This document shows positions 15,621 through 24,609 of a stretch of DNA of 36,240 bases, in pieces. The translations under genes and the position numbers were made by a program. Source of the DNA: Hyphomicrobium sp. GTDB taxonomy: Bacteria; Pseudomonadota; Alphaproteobacteria; Rhizobiales; Hyphomicrobiaceae. The notes below the pieces were generated by a model, which made no database searches, was not told the origin of the DNA, and saw only the letters and a list, made by a program, of their open reading frames with translations. Where the stretch lies: assembly GCA_002928955.1 (NCBI GenBank), contig PERT01000036.1, positions 1 to 36,240 on the forward strand. Direction: 5' to 3'. Positions within the stretch are counted from its first letter, which is position 1; every line of letters starts with the position of its first letter.

Positions 15621-16547
15621 TTATGCCCCCACCTCCACCACCACGATTTCCGGTGGTGACCCGAACCGGATAGGCAATCCCGAAAGCCCGAGGCCGCCCG
15701 ACACGATCAAATGCCGGCCGTCCTCGACGATGTGGCCGTAGGCATAGCGGCTTCCGAATTTCGACGGAACGATCGGCGTGAAACCAGCGAGCCGCACCTG
15801 CCCGCCGTGCGTGTGCCCGGAAACCGTCAGCGCCACGCGCTCCGGCACCTCGGCGAAAATGTCCGGCTCGTGCGCCATCAGGATGACCGGGGCATCGTCG
15901 GTCACCTGAGCAAGCGTGCCCGCGAGGTCGTCAACGCCCCTGTAGTCGCGCTTTCCACCGAGCTTGAACCGCGGATAGTCCTCAGGCGTCGGCCAGAACG
16001 CCCACTGGTCGCCGAGCCCCGCGATCCACACCGGCCGGCCGTCCTTCTGCAACCGCACAGCGCGGTTCTCATGGACCGGAATGCCAGCAGCTTCGAGCGC
16101 GCGGCCGGCCGTCGTCGGGCCCTTGCGGCGGCGCTGAACCTCGATCTCGTCCCACCAGTCGTGATTGCCGAGAACGGCGTGCACGCCGAGCGGTGCTTTC
16201 AGCTTGCCAAGCGCGGCGGCCCATACGATGTGCGGCAACGGGCGGCCAAAGCGGCCCATGCGATAGCCTGCCACGTAGTCTCCCAGCAGCAGGATCGCGT
16301 CCGGGCCGAGCGCGTTGGTCTGGGCCACCAGGCTTTCGATGCGGGCTTCGCCCATCCACGGTTCCAAAGCATGCAGATCGGCGATCAGGGCAAGCCTGAG
16401 CTTCAACCCTGCCGGCCAATTGCGCGGCGTCACCCCATAGCGGGTCACCCTCTGCCGGAAGGGCTCTGCCAGCGCATATCCGCCGAGCCCGAGCCCGGTC
16501 AACCCGAGCCCGCCGAGCCACTTCAGGAGTGTGCGACGGTCTATCAA
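15621..16547 (-). CDS. Metallophosphoesterase with Tat-like signal
   Basis: Calcineurin-like phosphoesterase of 308 residues. The N-terminus ([20 protein letters not shown]) has a twin-arginine pattern followed by a hydrophobic segment, so export or membrane anchoring is likely. Metal-ligand motifs are complete: [26 protein letters not shown] and SGHTHGGQ. It resembles the YkuE/YaeI group; some members act on lipid A precursors, but the substrate here is not known. Its start overlaps the ruvB stop by four bases (ATGA), so it is co-transcribed with ruvB. Confidence 0.9.
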   Translation of the reverse strand: MIDRRTLLKWLGGLGLTGLGLGGYALAEPFRQRVTRYGVTPRNWPAGLKLRLALIADLHALEPWMGEARIESLVAQTNALGPDAILLLGDYVAGYRMGRFGRPLPHIVWAAALGKLKAPLGVHAVLGNHDWWDEIEVQRRRKGPTTAGRALEAAGIPVHENRAVRLQKDGRPVWIAGLGDQWAFWPTPEDYPRFKLGGKRDYRGVDDLAGTLAQVTDDAPVILMAHEPDIFAEVPERVALTVSGHTHGGQVRLAGFTPIVPSKFGSRYAYGHIVEDGRHLIVSGGLGLSGLPIRFGSPPEIVVVEVGA

Positions 16548-17605
16548 CCGGCCCCCGCTATGCTCGGACCGCCGTTGTCGTCCTCGAACAGATCGGGCGT
16601 TGCCATGCGCGAAGGCCCCGACATGCCGAGATGGCGATAGGCCTTCATGGTCAAGACGCGCCCGCGCGGGGTGCGGCCGATGAAGCCCTGCTGCAGCAGG
16701 TAGGGCTCGACGATTTCCTCGAGCGCGTCGCGCGGCTCCGACAACGCCGCGGCCATCGTCTCGATGCCAACCGGGCCGCCGTCATAGGTCTTGGCGATAC
16801 AGTTGAGATAGCGGTGATCGAGCGCGTCGAGGCCCTCGTTGTCGACTTCCAGCATTTGGAGCGCCTTGTCGGCCACGGCGGCGTCGATCGTGCCAGCACC
16901 CGCCACCGCTGCGAAATCGCGCACGCGCCTCAGAAGTCTTCCAGCGATGCGAGGTGTACCGCGCGCCCGCCGGGCGATCTCGCGCGCACCATCCGCCGAC
17001 ATCGGTGCGCCCATAACGCGGGCGCCGCGCGACACCACCAGCTCCAATTCGTCGATGGTGTAGAAGTTGAGCCGGATCGGAATGCCAAAGCGGTCGCGCA
17101 GCGGGTTGGTCAAGAGACCCGCCCGCGTGGTCGCGCCAACCAGCGTGAACTTGGCCAGATCGATGCGCACCGATCGCGCCGCCGGTCCCTCGCCGATGAT
17201 GAGATCGAGCTGGAAATCCTCCATTGCGGGATAGAGGATTTCCTCCACCGCCGGATTGAGCCGGTGGATTTCGTCGATGAACAGCACGTCGCGTTCTTCG
17301 AGATTGGTCAAGAGAGCGGCCAGATCGCCGGCCTTCGAGATCACCGGCCCCGATGTGGCGCGGAAGCCGACGCCCATCTCCTTGGACATGATCTGCGCCA
17401 GCGTCGTCTTGCCGAGGCCGGGGGGGCCCGCGAACAGCACATGATCGAGGGCGTCACCGCGCGTGCGCGCCGCCTCGATGAACACCTTGAGATTGGCGCG
17501 CGCCTGCTCCTGGCCGATGAACTCAGCCAGCGACTGCGGCCGGATCGTCGCCTCAAAGGCGTCCGCTTCCTTTTTAGCGCCGGTGACGAGGCGGTTGTCG
17601 GTCAT
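16544..17605 (-). CDS. ruvB: Holliday junction branch migration DNA helicase RuvB
   Basis: AAA+ motor of the RuvABC complex. The product (about 353 residues from MTDNRLVTG) shows [10 protein letters not shown], Walker [12 protein letters not shown], Walker [10 protein letters not shown], sensor GATTRAGLL and the C-terminal winged-helix region ending [17 protein letters not shown]. The ATG at 17605 is chosen; a GTG 13 codons upstream is possible and neither has a strong ribosome site. In this order of bacteria ruvB is usually next to ruvA. Here four genes separate them, and the next conserved gene downstream, ybgC, is displaced by the 8 kb block. Confidence 0.96.
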   Translation of the reverse strand: MTDNRLVTGAKKEADAFEATIRPQSLAEFIGQEQARANLKVFIEAARTRGDALDHVLFAGPPGLGKTTLAQIMSKEMGVGFRATSGPVISKAGDLAALLTNLEERDVLFIDEIHRLNPAVEEILYPAMEDFQLDLIIGEGPAARSVRIDLAKFTLVGATTRAGLLTNPLRDRFGIPIRLNFYTIDELELVVSRGARVMGAPMSADGAREIARRARGTPRIAGRLLRRVRDFAAVAGAGTIDAAVADKALQMLEVDNEGLDALDHRYLNCIAKTYDGGPVGIETMAAALSEPRDALEEIVEPYLLQQGFIGRTPRGRVLTMKAYRHLGMSGPSRMATPDLFEDDNGGPSIAGAG

Positions 17606-17708
17606 GCTTTGTTCGTGGCGGTATTCGCGCGCCTCGTCAAGCACATGCCGGACACAACCTCGACACCGTGGCCGCGCCAGGGGTCGCCCCCACGGGCGGC
17701 ACTGTGTC

Positions 17709-18107
17709 TCAGCGCTTCTTCTTTGGCATTATCTTGCGCGGCTTTTTCGGAAGCTGCTTCATGTTCGACAAAAAGCGGACACCGAGCGCCCGATCACTCC
17801 GCCAGGCGATCTCGCAATCGACCTCGACCTGGTCGTAGTCGAGAATAAGCTTGAACGTGTTCGGCAGCCCCGCCGCCGTGGCGATCAGACTGTTGCGGTC
17901 GGTCTGGAGAACGAGGCGCGCACCGGTGGCCGACATGTCGCGGACCAGGCAGCCGACCGCCCCCTGCAACCGGTCGCTCACAATGAAGGCGGCAAACAGC
18001 CCGGATTTTCTGAGCGCCCAGCGTTGCTCGTCGGTTGCACCGATCACGGCGCGGTGGGCCGCAGACGGCTTTAGCGCAAACGCGCTGATCCGGTCGTGAA
18101 GGGACAT
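17709..18107 (-). CDS. PilZ domain protein
   Basis: Small cytoplasmic protein of 132 residues, probably a c-di-GMP receptor. The two halves of the PilZ binding site are seen: RWALR (RxxxR) near residue 30 and DMSATGARL (D-x-S-x-x-G), followed by the beta-barrel strand [14 protein letters not shown]. It ends in a strongly basic tail ([12 protein letters not shown]). It lies upstream of ruvB on the same strand. Which process it controls is not evident. Confidence 0.85.
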   Translation of the reverse strand: MSLHDRISAFALKPSAAHRAVIGATDEQRWALRKSGLFAAFIVSDRLQGAVGCLVRDMSATGARLVLQTDRNSLIATAAGLPNTFKLILDYDQVEVDCEIAWRSDRALGVRFLSNMKQLPKKPRKIMPKKKR

Positions 18108-18228
18108 GACAACCTGGTCCGAGGCAATTCGTCAGCGACAGATCATAGTCTCTCATAAAAATGTTAATAGACGGTAGAATGGGGCGGGTTCGGCTTGATC
18201 GAGGGCGCGCTCGCTGACACGTGACTGA

Positions 18229-18642
18229 TCACGACCGCAGGATTCTCCCGGCCAGTACAAGCCTGACGGCGACCATCACCAAACCGAAGGCAAACGCGGC
18301 AATCGGCCCGAACTGGCCGAGGGGCAACGGCACCAATGCCTGTGCGGCCGCGAAACCGACGACGCCCATCGCACCGGCTTCCACCCAGCCGAACGCACCC
18401 CGCCTAAGGACCAGAGGCACCAGCCCGATCGCCGCCATTACCGAGGGAATAACCGCCCAGACGTAGGCGTTCAACGCGCTGACACCCAGCGGGGCAACGA
18501 CAGATGGGCGGCCCTCTGTCACGCCCAGCAACGGCCCTACGAGCAGCGAAATCACGGCAACCAGCGCCGCAAAAAACGGAGCCACGAGCAGGATCAGCAG
18601 AAGCGCCCAAAGCGCCCGTTGTGCATTCGAAATGCCCCCCAC
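18229..18642 (-). CDS. Small integral membrane protein, function unknown
   Basis: About 137 residues with four predicted membrane segments (ALWALLLILLVAPFFAALVAVISLL, YVWAVIPSVMAAIGLVPLVL, AGAMGVVGFAAAQALV and AAFAFGLVMVAVRLVLAG). The GTG at 18642 is chosen because AAAGG lies seven bases upstream; a longer frame to 18720 would add hydrophilic residues read from a large palindrome. No family recognised with confidence. It lies between pilZ and the DUF2147 gene. Confidence 0.65.
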   Translation of the reverse strand: MGGISNAQRALWALLLILLVAPFFAALVAVISLLVGPLLGVTEGRPSVVAPLGVSALNAYVWAVIPSVMAAIGLVPLVLRRGAFGWVEAGAMGVVGFAAAQALVPLPLGQFGPIAAFAFGLVMVAVRLVLAGRILRS

Positions 18643-18671
18643 TCGATTGCCTTTCGACGGATTGATCGAGC

Positions 18672-18716
18672 CGGGCGCGCACCATGACCAATTGCTTTGG
18701 TCACGGCGCGCGCCCG
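18672..18716. repeat. Large two-part palindrome between genes
   Basis: CGGGCGCGC and GCGCGCCCG form a nine-base-pair outer stem; after a four-base interruption on each side, TGACCAA and TTGGTCA form a seven-base-pair inner stem. It sits between the DUF2147 gene and the small membrane protein gene, both read on the minus strand. No T-run follows, so it may be a Rho-independent-like pause, an mRNA stabiliser or an operator. Confidence 0.7.
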
Positions 18717-18754
18717 TCAATCGTATTCCTTCTCCGGACGGCCTACAGCTTGGC

Positions 18755-19156
18755 TTACTTCACGCGCTGCCACGTCTCGCCTGTGCACACGATGCCGCCG
18801 AGAGCGCAGCCCTCAAGCTTCAACCCACCGCCCACCAGCGTCACATGACCCGCGTACGTGTTGCCGTTGTCGGTGTTGAGCAGGCTGCCCTCCCACTTGT
18901 TGTCGCCGGTTTTCTTGGCCCCGTTCATGATGACGGTTCCTACCGTGCCCTTCTTGGCCGCGTCCTTCACGGCCACGATCTTGGCGCAGAGACCGGCACC
19001 GCAGCTGTAGAAGTTGACCTGGGTGCCCGTCGACGGCCTGACCCACGTTCCGCTCGGATCGGCGGCGTAGGCTGGAGTGGCGGCCAGAATCAGCCCGAGG
19101 ATCAGACCCGAGGCCAGTTGTTGTCCGCCAACCGCGGACCGAATGCCGATAGTCAT
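18755..19156 (-). CDS. DUF2147 domain secreted protein
   Basis: Exported protein of 133 residues. The signal sequence runs to AYA-ADPSG; the mature part starts GTWVRPSTGTQVNFYSCGAGLCAKIV, the DUF2147 pattern with two cysteines, and ends with GGIVCTGETWQRV. The ATG at 19156 is chosen because GGGAGAG is seven bases upstream and the signal sequence then begins properly. Function of the family is not established; members are small periplasmic beta-barrel-like proteins. Confidence 0.83.
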   Translation of the reverse strand: MTIGIRSAVGGQQLASGLILGLILAATPAYAADPSGTWVRPSTGTQVNFYSCGAGLCAKIVAVKDAAKKGTVGTVIMNGAKKTGDNKWEGSLLNTDNGNTYAGHVTLVGGGLKLEGCALGGIVCTGETWQRVK

Positions 19157-19336
19157 GGCGTTACTCTCCCTGTTTTTGTGCTGTGAGTGCCCATAGTGCG
19201 GTTGCTTCCGCCTCTTCTGAGGCGTCTTGTACCGCAATCTGAAGCCGCAGTCGCCTGGCGGCTAGTGTTCCGGCGGAAAGACTGTCGACACGACTTGGCA
19301 TCAGCGCAGTACGGAAGACCCCTTGCCGGATCGTGA

Positions 19337-19783
19337 TCAGCCCCGGTTGATGTCCTGCACGGCCTGCTCCATGGCCTCGAGAAAGCGGGAACGGTCCTGC
19401 CGGATAAAACTTGCATTGAGCCCTCGGCTTACGCCGGTTTCGCGCAGGTGCTGATTGAGTTCGCGCATCGCCAGCGCCATGCCGATCGAGCGGTCGTCGA
19501 ACGCCTTGCCCGAATTGCCGATCACGCGGGCGCCTGCCTTCAGGCAGCGGGCGGCAAGCGGAATATCCTGCGTGACCACGATATCGCCCGGCCCGGCACG
19601 CGCGGCGATCCAGTCGTCGGCCGCGTCGGGTCCCTCGGCGACGATCACGCGCACGACGCGCTCGCCTTCCGGCAGCCGTATCCAATTGTTCGACACATAG
19701 CTGATCTGGAGACCGTGCCGGTTGGCGACTTTCAGCGCCTCGTCCTTCACCGGACAGGCATCCGCGTCGATATAGATGTGCAC
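19337..19783 (-). CDS. yaiI: YaiI/YqxD family (DUF188) protein
   Basis: Cytoplasmic protein of 148 residues, of normal family length. It starts MHIYIDADACPVKDE, the family's Asp-rich N-terminus, and has YVSNNWIRLP, GDIVVTQDIPLAARCL and RVIGNSGKAFD. The PIN-like fold suggests a nuclease, but activity is not settled. It follows ruvA by 13 bases on the same strand and is probably co-transcribed with it. Confidence 0.92.
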   Translation of the reverse strand: MHIYIDADACPVKDEALKVANRHGLQISYVSNNWIRLPEGERVVRVIVAEGPDAADDWIAARAGPGDIVVTQDIPLAARCLKAGARVIGNSGKAFDDRSIGMALAMRELNQHLRETGVSRGLNASFIRQDRSRFLEAMEQAVQDINRG

Positions 19784-19796
19784 GCTCGAACGCCCC

Positions 19797-20417
19797 CTAC
19801 CGCGCCAGCTCCTTCAGGCCGCCCCGAATGAGCTTCGCGGTATCCGCCTCCGGCCCGAGTTCCTTCACCGCCGCCGCGATCGCCTGGCTGGCCTGTGAAG
19901 GATTGTAGCCGAGATTGGTCAAAGCCGACATCGCCTCCATGGCGGCGCTACTCTGGGGCGGCGACGCCATCACACCGCCGGCTCCACCGGCCGCCGCGTT
20001 GACCCCGGACAGCGCCAACCCCGGCGCCTTGTCCTTCAACTCCATCACGATGCGCTGCGCGAGCTTCTTGCCGACGCCCGGCGCCTGTTCGACCACGCCA
20101 GAGTTCTGCAGCGCTATGGCCGTCGCCAGATCACCCGGTGCCAGCACGCCCAGCACGCCGAGCGCAACCTTCGCGCCGACGCCCTGCACGTTCTGCAGCG
20201 TACGGAACCAGCTCCGCTCGAGTTCGCTCGAGAATCCGAACAGCCGGATCGCGTCCTCGCGCACATAAGTGTCAATGGTGAGCGAGACCTCGTCACCGAT
20301 CTTGAGGTTCCTCAGCGTGCGCGACGACGCCTGCACCTCGTAGCCCACGCCACCGACGTCGACGATGAGAAAGCTTTCGCCGATCGCGTCGACCTTCCCT
20401 CTGAGCTTGCCGATCAT
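19797..20417 (-). CDS. ruvA: Holliday junction branch migration protein RuvA
   Basis: DNA-binding subunit of the RuvAB branch-migration complex. The 206-residue product begins MIGKLRGKVDAIGESFLIVDVGGVGYEV, has helix-hairpin-helix regions (VQGVGAKVALGVLG and APGVGKKLAQRIVMELKDK) and a C-terminal domain III (SALTNLGYNPSQASQAI) that contacts RuvB. A Gly/Ala/Pro linker joins the parts. It follows ruvC by 40 bases. Confidence 0.96.
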   Translation of the reverse strand: MIGKLRGKVDAIGESFLIVDVGGVGYEVQASSRTLRNLKIGDEVSLTIDTYVREDAIRLFGFSSELERSWFRTLQNVQGVGAKVALGVLGVLAPGDLATAIALQNSGVVEQAPGVGKKLAQRIVMELKDKAPGLALSGVNAAAGGAGGVMASPPQSSAAMEAMSALTNLGYNPSQASQAIAAAVKELGPEADTAKLIRGGLKELAR

Positions 20418-20457
20418 GCCCGCACCTCCATTACGTCCGACCCATGCTCCATCATCT

Positions 20458-20982
20458 TCATACCCGGGCTTTCAGAGCCTCCAATGCTCGCGCCTGAGGA
20501 GTGGTCCGGTGATTGGCATGGCAGATGGCAATGGCAAGTGCGTCAGCCTCGTCAGCGCTACCGAACTTTGCCTTTGGAAGCAGAAAGCCGATCATGGCCT
20601 GGATCTGCTTCTTGTCGGCGTGGCCAGCACCGACCACCGTCTTCTTGATCAGGTTGGGCGGGTACTCGGCGACTTTCAGCCCGGCCATCGCGGGCGCCAG
20701 CAGCGCCATGCCGCGCGCCTGTCCGAGCTTGAGGGTAGCCCGCGGGTTTTCATTGACGAACGTCTCTTCCACCGCGGCATCGTGTGGAGAAAACGCGGCG
20801 ATCACGCTGGTCAACCCCTCGAAAATATCGCGCAAGCGGTAGGCGAGATCGTCATCGGATTCCGATGTGATCATGCCCGACGCGACGTAGAACAGCCGCA
20901 CCCCGTCACTCTCCACGACACCCCAGCCGGTGCGCCGAAGACCCGGATCGATGCCGATGATACGAATCGCTTTCATTGCCAT
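20458..20982 (-). CDS. ruvC: Crossover junction endodeoxyribonuclease RuvC
   Basis: Resolves Holliday junctions. The 174-residue product starts [21 protein letters not shown], with the first catalytic Asp in GIDPG, the Glu in VEETFVN and the final Asp cluster in [13 protein letters not shown] methionine two codons later is an equally plausible start. The promoter side faces a divergent plus-strand frame at 20998, only 15 bases away. Confidence 0.95.
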   Translation of the reverse strand: MAMKAIRIIGIDPGLRRTGWGVVESDGVRLFYVASGMITSESDDDLAYRLRDIFEGLTSVIAAFSPHDAAVEETFVNENPRATLKLGQARGMALLAPAMAGLKVAEYPPNLIKKTVVGAGHADKKQIQAMIGFLLPKAKFGSADEADALAIAICHANHRTTPQARALEALKARV

Positions 20983-20997
20983 GGAGATCCGCTTACC

Positions 20998-21423
20998 ATG
21001 CCACAGCAAAATATGCTCCCCGCACCCTTGTGTCGGCCAACTCTGTTGGCCATCGTCCGCCTGCAACAGACAGCAAAACCGCGCCCCATACCCCACATCC
21101 CCGACTCCACTTTGCTGGTCATCGGCCTTGTGCTTTTCGTGCTCGGGTGGTTTCTGCGCAGCTGGGCCAGCCGCCACAGCATGACCGACCAGGTCACCGA
21201 TACGGCATGGGAAGCTGTCAAAAAGCGCGATGCACGCGTCATCGGACGCTAAATCCAGGGTCGAATTGCCGAGATCAACCAGGCGTCATCAACCCTGGGC
21301 AAGGCGAGCAAAGTGGCAGGTTGCGGTGTCCGTCACGCCATGGCCCAGATTGCAGCTCTGGCTGGGATCGCGGGGGTTCCGATCGGTCCTGTACTGGCAG
21401 GCTTCGGACTGTTTTGGCGATAG
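20998..21423 (+). pseudogene. Small membrane protein gene broken by an in-frame TAA
   Basis: A plus-strand frame starts [11 protein letters not shown] and carries a clear membrane segment ([21 protein letters not shown]), then [20 protein letters not shown]. It meets TAA at 21250-21252. The same frame then continues for 56 more codons to TAG at 21421, reading [20 protein letters not shown], then AMAQIAALAGIAG and GPVLAGFGLFWR, another membrane-like segment. The protein-like character on both sides suggests one gene of about 141 codons with a nonsense mutation. Alternatively the first 84 codons are the whole gene. Family not recognised. Confidence 0.5.
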
Positions 21424-21776
21424 CCGGGCCTCGGATTCAGCCGCCGTTGCCACCACCGCCCGTCCGATGCCTGTGATATTCGAATTGCGCGCCAAGATCG
21501 GTCGGGCCCACTGTGTATGGGTTGTCGACCAGCGACGCCCGGAAGTGCCTATCGCGTCGGGCGCGAATTTGTACGTCGATGAACTCGGCCCACATGATTC
21601 GGCGTAGATTTCGCGCATACGCGTCGAAGTTGTGCGAACCGAGTTGCATAACCGGCGTCCTGGCGGCGCGGCTGCAGCGGTTGCTCAGCCTGCGGCGATA
21701 CTCGCAAGATAACCAACTTCTGTAAGCGGACAATTACCGGATTGGTTCAAATTGCAGCCAAATCCAGCGCGGCCGC
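21424..21776. other. Non-coding stretch between a broken gene and yebC
   Basis: About 350 bases. A minus-strand frame (21437-21733) reads partly protein-like (FDAYARNLRRIMWAEFIDVQ) but has no strong start signal and a glycine tail over a GC-rich stretch; it is not called. No RNA gene recognised. Confidence 0.4.
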
Positions 21777-22526
21777 TCAGGCCGCCGTCAGCTTCTTCAT
21801 GATCTCGTCGGATATCTCAAAGTTCGCATAAACGTTTTGCACGTCGTCGTCGTCATCGAGTGCCGCGATCATTTTGACGATCGATTGGGCAGCCTCCTCG
21901 TCGACGGCGGTTGTCAAGTTGGGCTTCCATACCGAGCGCACACTCTCGGCTTCGCCCATTTTAGCCTCGAGCGCGCCGGCCACCGTGCCGAGACTATCAA
22001 ACGCGCAGACGATGAGATGGCCGTTCGCATCTGAGTGTACGTCGTCCGCGCCCGCCTCGATGGCCGCCTCCAGCACCGCATCCCCCGACCCGGCCGCGAC
22101 CTTGTAGGTGATCTCGCCTACGTGCGTGAACATGTGGCTGACCGAGCCGGTGGCGCCCAGGTTGCCGCCGTACTTGGTGAACACGGCCCGAACCGCGCCA
22201 CCGGTCCGGTTGCGGTTGTCGGTCAAGGCTTCGGCGATCACCGCAACGCCACCTGGCGCATATCCCTCATAGCGCACAGTCTCGTAGGCTTCGGTGTCGC
22301 CACCCAGCGCCTTTTTGATGGCGCGGTCGATATTGTCCTTGGGCATGTTCTCGGCCCGCGCGGTCTGGATGGCGAGCCGGAGGCGCGGGTTCATGGCGGG
22401 ATCGGGCATCCCGGATTTCGCCGCGACTGTGATCTCGCGCGCGAACTTGGCGAACATTTTCGCCCGGGCCGCATCCTTGCGACCCTTCTTGTGCATGATA
22501 TTCTTGAAGGCTGAATGGCCGGCCAT
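21777..22526 (-). CDS. yebC: YebC/PmpR family DNA-binding transcriptional regulator
   Basis: TACO1/YebC protein of 249 residues and normal length. The signature N-terminus [23 protein letters not shown] is present, with [25 protein letters not shown] and ALTDNRNRT; an acidic stretch (DDDDD) lies near the C-terminus. Members act as regulators or assist translation of proline stretches. It usually lies directly upstream of ruvC; here about 800 bases with a broken gene intervene. Confidence 0.95.
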   Translation of the reverse strand: MAGHSAFKNIMHKKGRKDAARAKMFAKFAREITVAAKSGMPDPAMNPRLRLAIQTARAENMPKDNIDRAIKKALGGDTEAYETVRYEGYAPGGVAVIAEALTDNRNRTGGAVRAVFTKYGGNLGATGSVSHMFTHVGEITYKVAAGSGDAVLEAAIEAGADDVHSDANGHLIVCAFDSLGTVAGALEAKMGEAESVRSVWKPNLTTAVDEEAAQSIVKMIAALDDDDDVQNVYANFEISDEIMKKLTAA

Positions 22527-22794
22527 GTTCGTCCTGCAGCAATGGAGTTAAGGGATTGCGTCACGGCGTTACTTGGAGCAACGCCATGCACTTTTCATTC
22601 ACAACTCCATGGCCGGAGGGGCATCGTAGGCACTTCTCCGTCACGACACCTAGCCATCCAGAGTCGTTTTACATCAGGAAATTCCACCCTGGATCACTGT
22701 GTCAAGCGCGGCCGTGACGTGAGGAGGCAAGTATCGACCAGAACGCCTGTCGAGCGCCCCGACCACGCGGCCGCGCGACGCCACGGGGGAATAC

Positions 22795-23619
22795 TCAGCT
22801 CAACCAAAACGTCGGCTCGGCCGGCGCCAACACGCCGCCCAGCCGCACCACGCCGACCTTGGCCGCGAGCCCGGTCGTGTCGTCGATCTCCACCGCGAGG
22901 CCCGAGATCGTCGCCGGCCCGCCCGCTGGCTCAAATCGCCCACGAGGAATCCGCGTGACGAAGCGGTTGACCGGCTCTTCGATTTCCATGCCCAAGACAG
23001 AGTTGTAGTCGCCACACATCCCCGCGTCTGACATGAATGCCGTGCCCAATGGCAGTATGCGCTGATCGGCAGTGGGCGCGTGGGTGTGCGTGCCGACCAC
23101 GACGCTCGCCCGGCCATCGGCGAAATAGGCGAGCGACTGCTTTTCGCTCGTCGCCTCGGCATGGAAATCGATGATGATGGCGTCCGCGCCGCGCTTCAGT
23201 GCGCACGCATGCAATTCGGCGTCGATGGCGCGAAACGGGCAATCGAGCTCGGTCATGAACACCCGTCCCATGGCATTGACAACCAGTACGTCCATGCCGT
23301 TCCGCGCCCGGAACAGCCCGGCGCCGCGGCCTGGTGTACCTTTCGGATAGTTGATCGGCCGCACCAGCCGCTCGTGCCGGTCGATGTAGACGAGCGTCTC
23401 CTTCTGGTCGAAGGCATGGTTGCCCAGGGTGACGGCGTCGGCGCCGGCGTCGAGCAACTCGGCCAGGATCGATTCGGTGATGCCGAACCCGCCCGCCGCG
23501 TTCTCGCCATTGACCACCACGAAGTCGAGATCGTACCGCGCGCGCAACCCAGGCAGCGCGTCCACCACCGCCGCACGGCCCGACCGGCCGACGACGTCAC
23601 CAAGAAACAGCAAGCGCAA
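22795..23619 (-). CDS. ymdB: YmdB-like metallophosphoesterase (TIGR00282 family)
   Basis: Cytoplasmic phosphoesterase of about 274 residues; relatives hydrolyse 2',3'-cyclic nucleotides. Motifs are LFLGDVVGRSGR, VVNGENAAGGFG, VTLGNHAFDQ, IIDFHAEATSEK and VVGTHTHAPTAD, all metal ligands of the family. The TTG at 23619 is chosen as start: GAGGGAG lies six bases upstream and the next residues (RLLFLGD) are the usual beginning. An ATG eight codons upstream lies inside a palindrome and is less likely. Confidence 0.9.
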   Translation of the reverse strand: MRLLFLGDVVGRSGRAAVVDALPGLRARYDLDFVVVNGENAAGGFGITESILAELLDAGADAVTLGNHAFDQKETLVYIDRHERLVRPINYPKGTPGRGAGLFRARNGMDVLVVNAMGRVFMTELDCPFRAIDAELHACALKRGADAIIIDFHAEATSEKQSLAYFADGRASVVVGTHTHAPTADQRILPLGTAFMSDAGMCGDYNSVLGMEIEEPVNRFVTRIPRGRFEPAGGPATISGLAVEIDDTTGLAAKVGVVRLGGVLAPAEPTFWLS

Positions 23620-23629
23620 GGTCGTCTCC

Positions 23630-23657
23630 CTCTCCCCGCTCATACGAGCGGGGAGAG
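23630..23657. repeat. Twelve-base-pair hairpin of an intergenic repeat element (family B)
   Basis: CTCTCCCCGCTC and GAGCGGGGAGAG form a perfect stem with loop ATAC. The element seems to continue as GAGGTGAGGGGCC and to end in a second, imperfect hairpin (CCCTCGCCCTGCTAGCGGGAGAAGGG region, 23713-23737). GTGAGGGGC also occurs near 7418 in the left flank of the accessory block. It lies between fau and the YmdB-like gene. Confidence 0.75.
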
Positions 23658-23723
23658 GGCCGAGGTGAGGGGCCGCCGACGCGCGAACGCAGCCAGCTAC
23701 GCCTCACGCCAACCCTCGCCCTG

Positions 23724-24311
23724 CTAGCGGGAGAAGGGAGCATTGCATTTCATCGGTCCCGACGGCGTCAGCACCCAATCGAGCGGCTGGTCATAGTCGA
23801 GATGCGGCACCGCGTCGACCCTCTGTTCATCGAAGGCCATGCCAACCGCCAGTACGGGTTTCATCGCCCTCAGTCGCTCAAGGCTCCGATCGTAGAACCC
23901 GCCACCATAGCCCAGGCGGTAGCCGGATGGATCGAACGCCAAAAGTGGAACCAGGAGCACGTCGGGCTCAACCACCGGCGCGGCCGGCAGCGGCTCGGAG
24001 ATACCCCAGACGGCGGCAGCCATCGCATCCCCGGGAGTCCATGCGCGGAAGACAAGGGGCTTGCCCTTGCCCTGCATGCACGGCAGCGCCAGCCGGAAGC
24101 CACGACCCAGCGCCTGGCGCATCAATGGACCAGGGTCGATCTCGTCGCCGATCGGGGCAAATCCCGAGAGCACGGCGTCCGCGTGCATTGGACCGAGAAA
24201 TTCCAGTCCGTGTTCGGCCAGCCTCCTGAATGCCGCCGCTCCGTGGCGGACGAATGCTTCGGCCCGGACCTGCTTCGCCGCCGCACGAGCCGCCCTTTTG
24301 TCATCGATCAT
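23724..24311 (-). CDS. fau: 5-formyltetrahydrofolate cyclo-ligase
   Basis: Recycles 5-formyl-THF to 5,10-methenyl-THF with ATP. The 195-residue product begins MIDDKRAARAAAKQVR, has the phosphate-binding basic N-terminus, FAPIGDEID, and the signature LLVPLLAFDPSGYRLGYGGGFYDRSL, and ends with a conserved DWVLTPSG. It follows the probable 6S RNA, a neighbour relation also known in Escherichia coli (ssrS-ygfA). Confidence 0.93.
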   Translation of the reverse strand: MIDDKRAARAAAKQVRAEAFVRHGAAAFRRLAEHGLEFLGPMHADAVLSGFAPIGDEIDPGPLMRQALGRGFRLALPCMQGKGKPLVFRAWTPGDAMAAAVWGISEPLPAAPVVEPDVLLVPLLAFDPSGYRLGYGGGFYDRSLERLRAMKPVLAVGMAFDEQRVDAVPHLDYDQPLDWVLTPSGPMKCNAPFSR

Positions 24312-24414
24312 TTGTCTTGCCCGCGCGCCCCACTGGCCGCCAACGCGCCGTCGCCAGACGGAAATTCAGTGCCGCGGAAGCCGTCGGAACGGTTGATCTC
24401 GCCGGGTCCCTACA

Positions 24415-24527
24415 AATGTAAGGTGGGCGCCATGTGACCGGAACCACGGCTCCAGCCAGGGACAGCTCCCAGGCAGATCTTATAGGCCCTGGAGATTCAT
24501 GTGTTCCTAACGTGCCCCGCAGCACCT
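24415..24527 (-). ncRNA. ssrS: Probable 6S RNA
   Basis: The 300 bases between zapA and fau have no gene, and in alphaproteobacteria 6S RNA occupies this place. On the minus strand a promoter-like TTGGAA-N17-TATGGT ends at 24530. The following transcript can fold into one long hairpin: AGGTG pairs with CACCT at the ends, GGAAC with GTTCC, and CTCCAG with CTGGAG further in, leaving internal bubbles. The CGCCCACCT near the 3' end is a feature I associate with 6S RNAs of this group. Ends are approximate and the RNA may extend further 3'. It would bind RNA polymerase holoenzyme in slow growth. Confidence 0.6.
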
Positions 24528-24609
24528 GCACCATAGGCGCATTCGGGCACGTTTCCAACGGCCCAAAAGCCGCAAATCGGCGGTGTCCCGAGTTTTCGGC
24601 GAACACCGG

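Noticed and set aside
21437-21733. Minus-strand frame of about 98 codons downstream of yebC
   Set aside because: Weak start signal, no family, glycine-run end over GC-rich DNA; not enough to call a gene.
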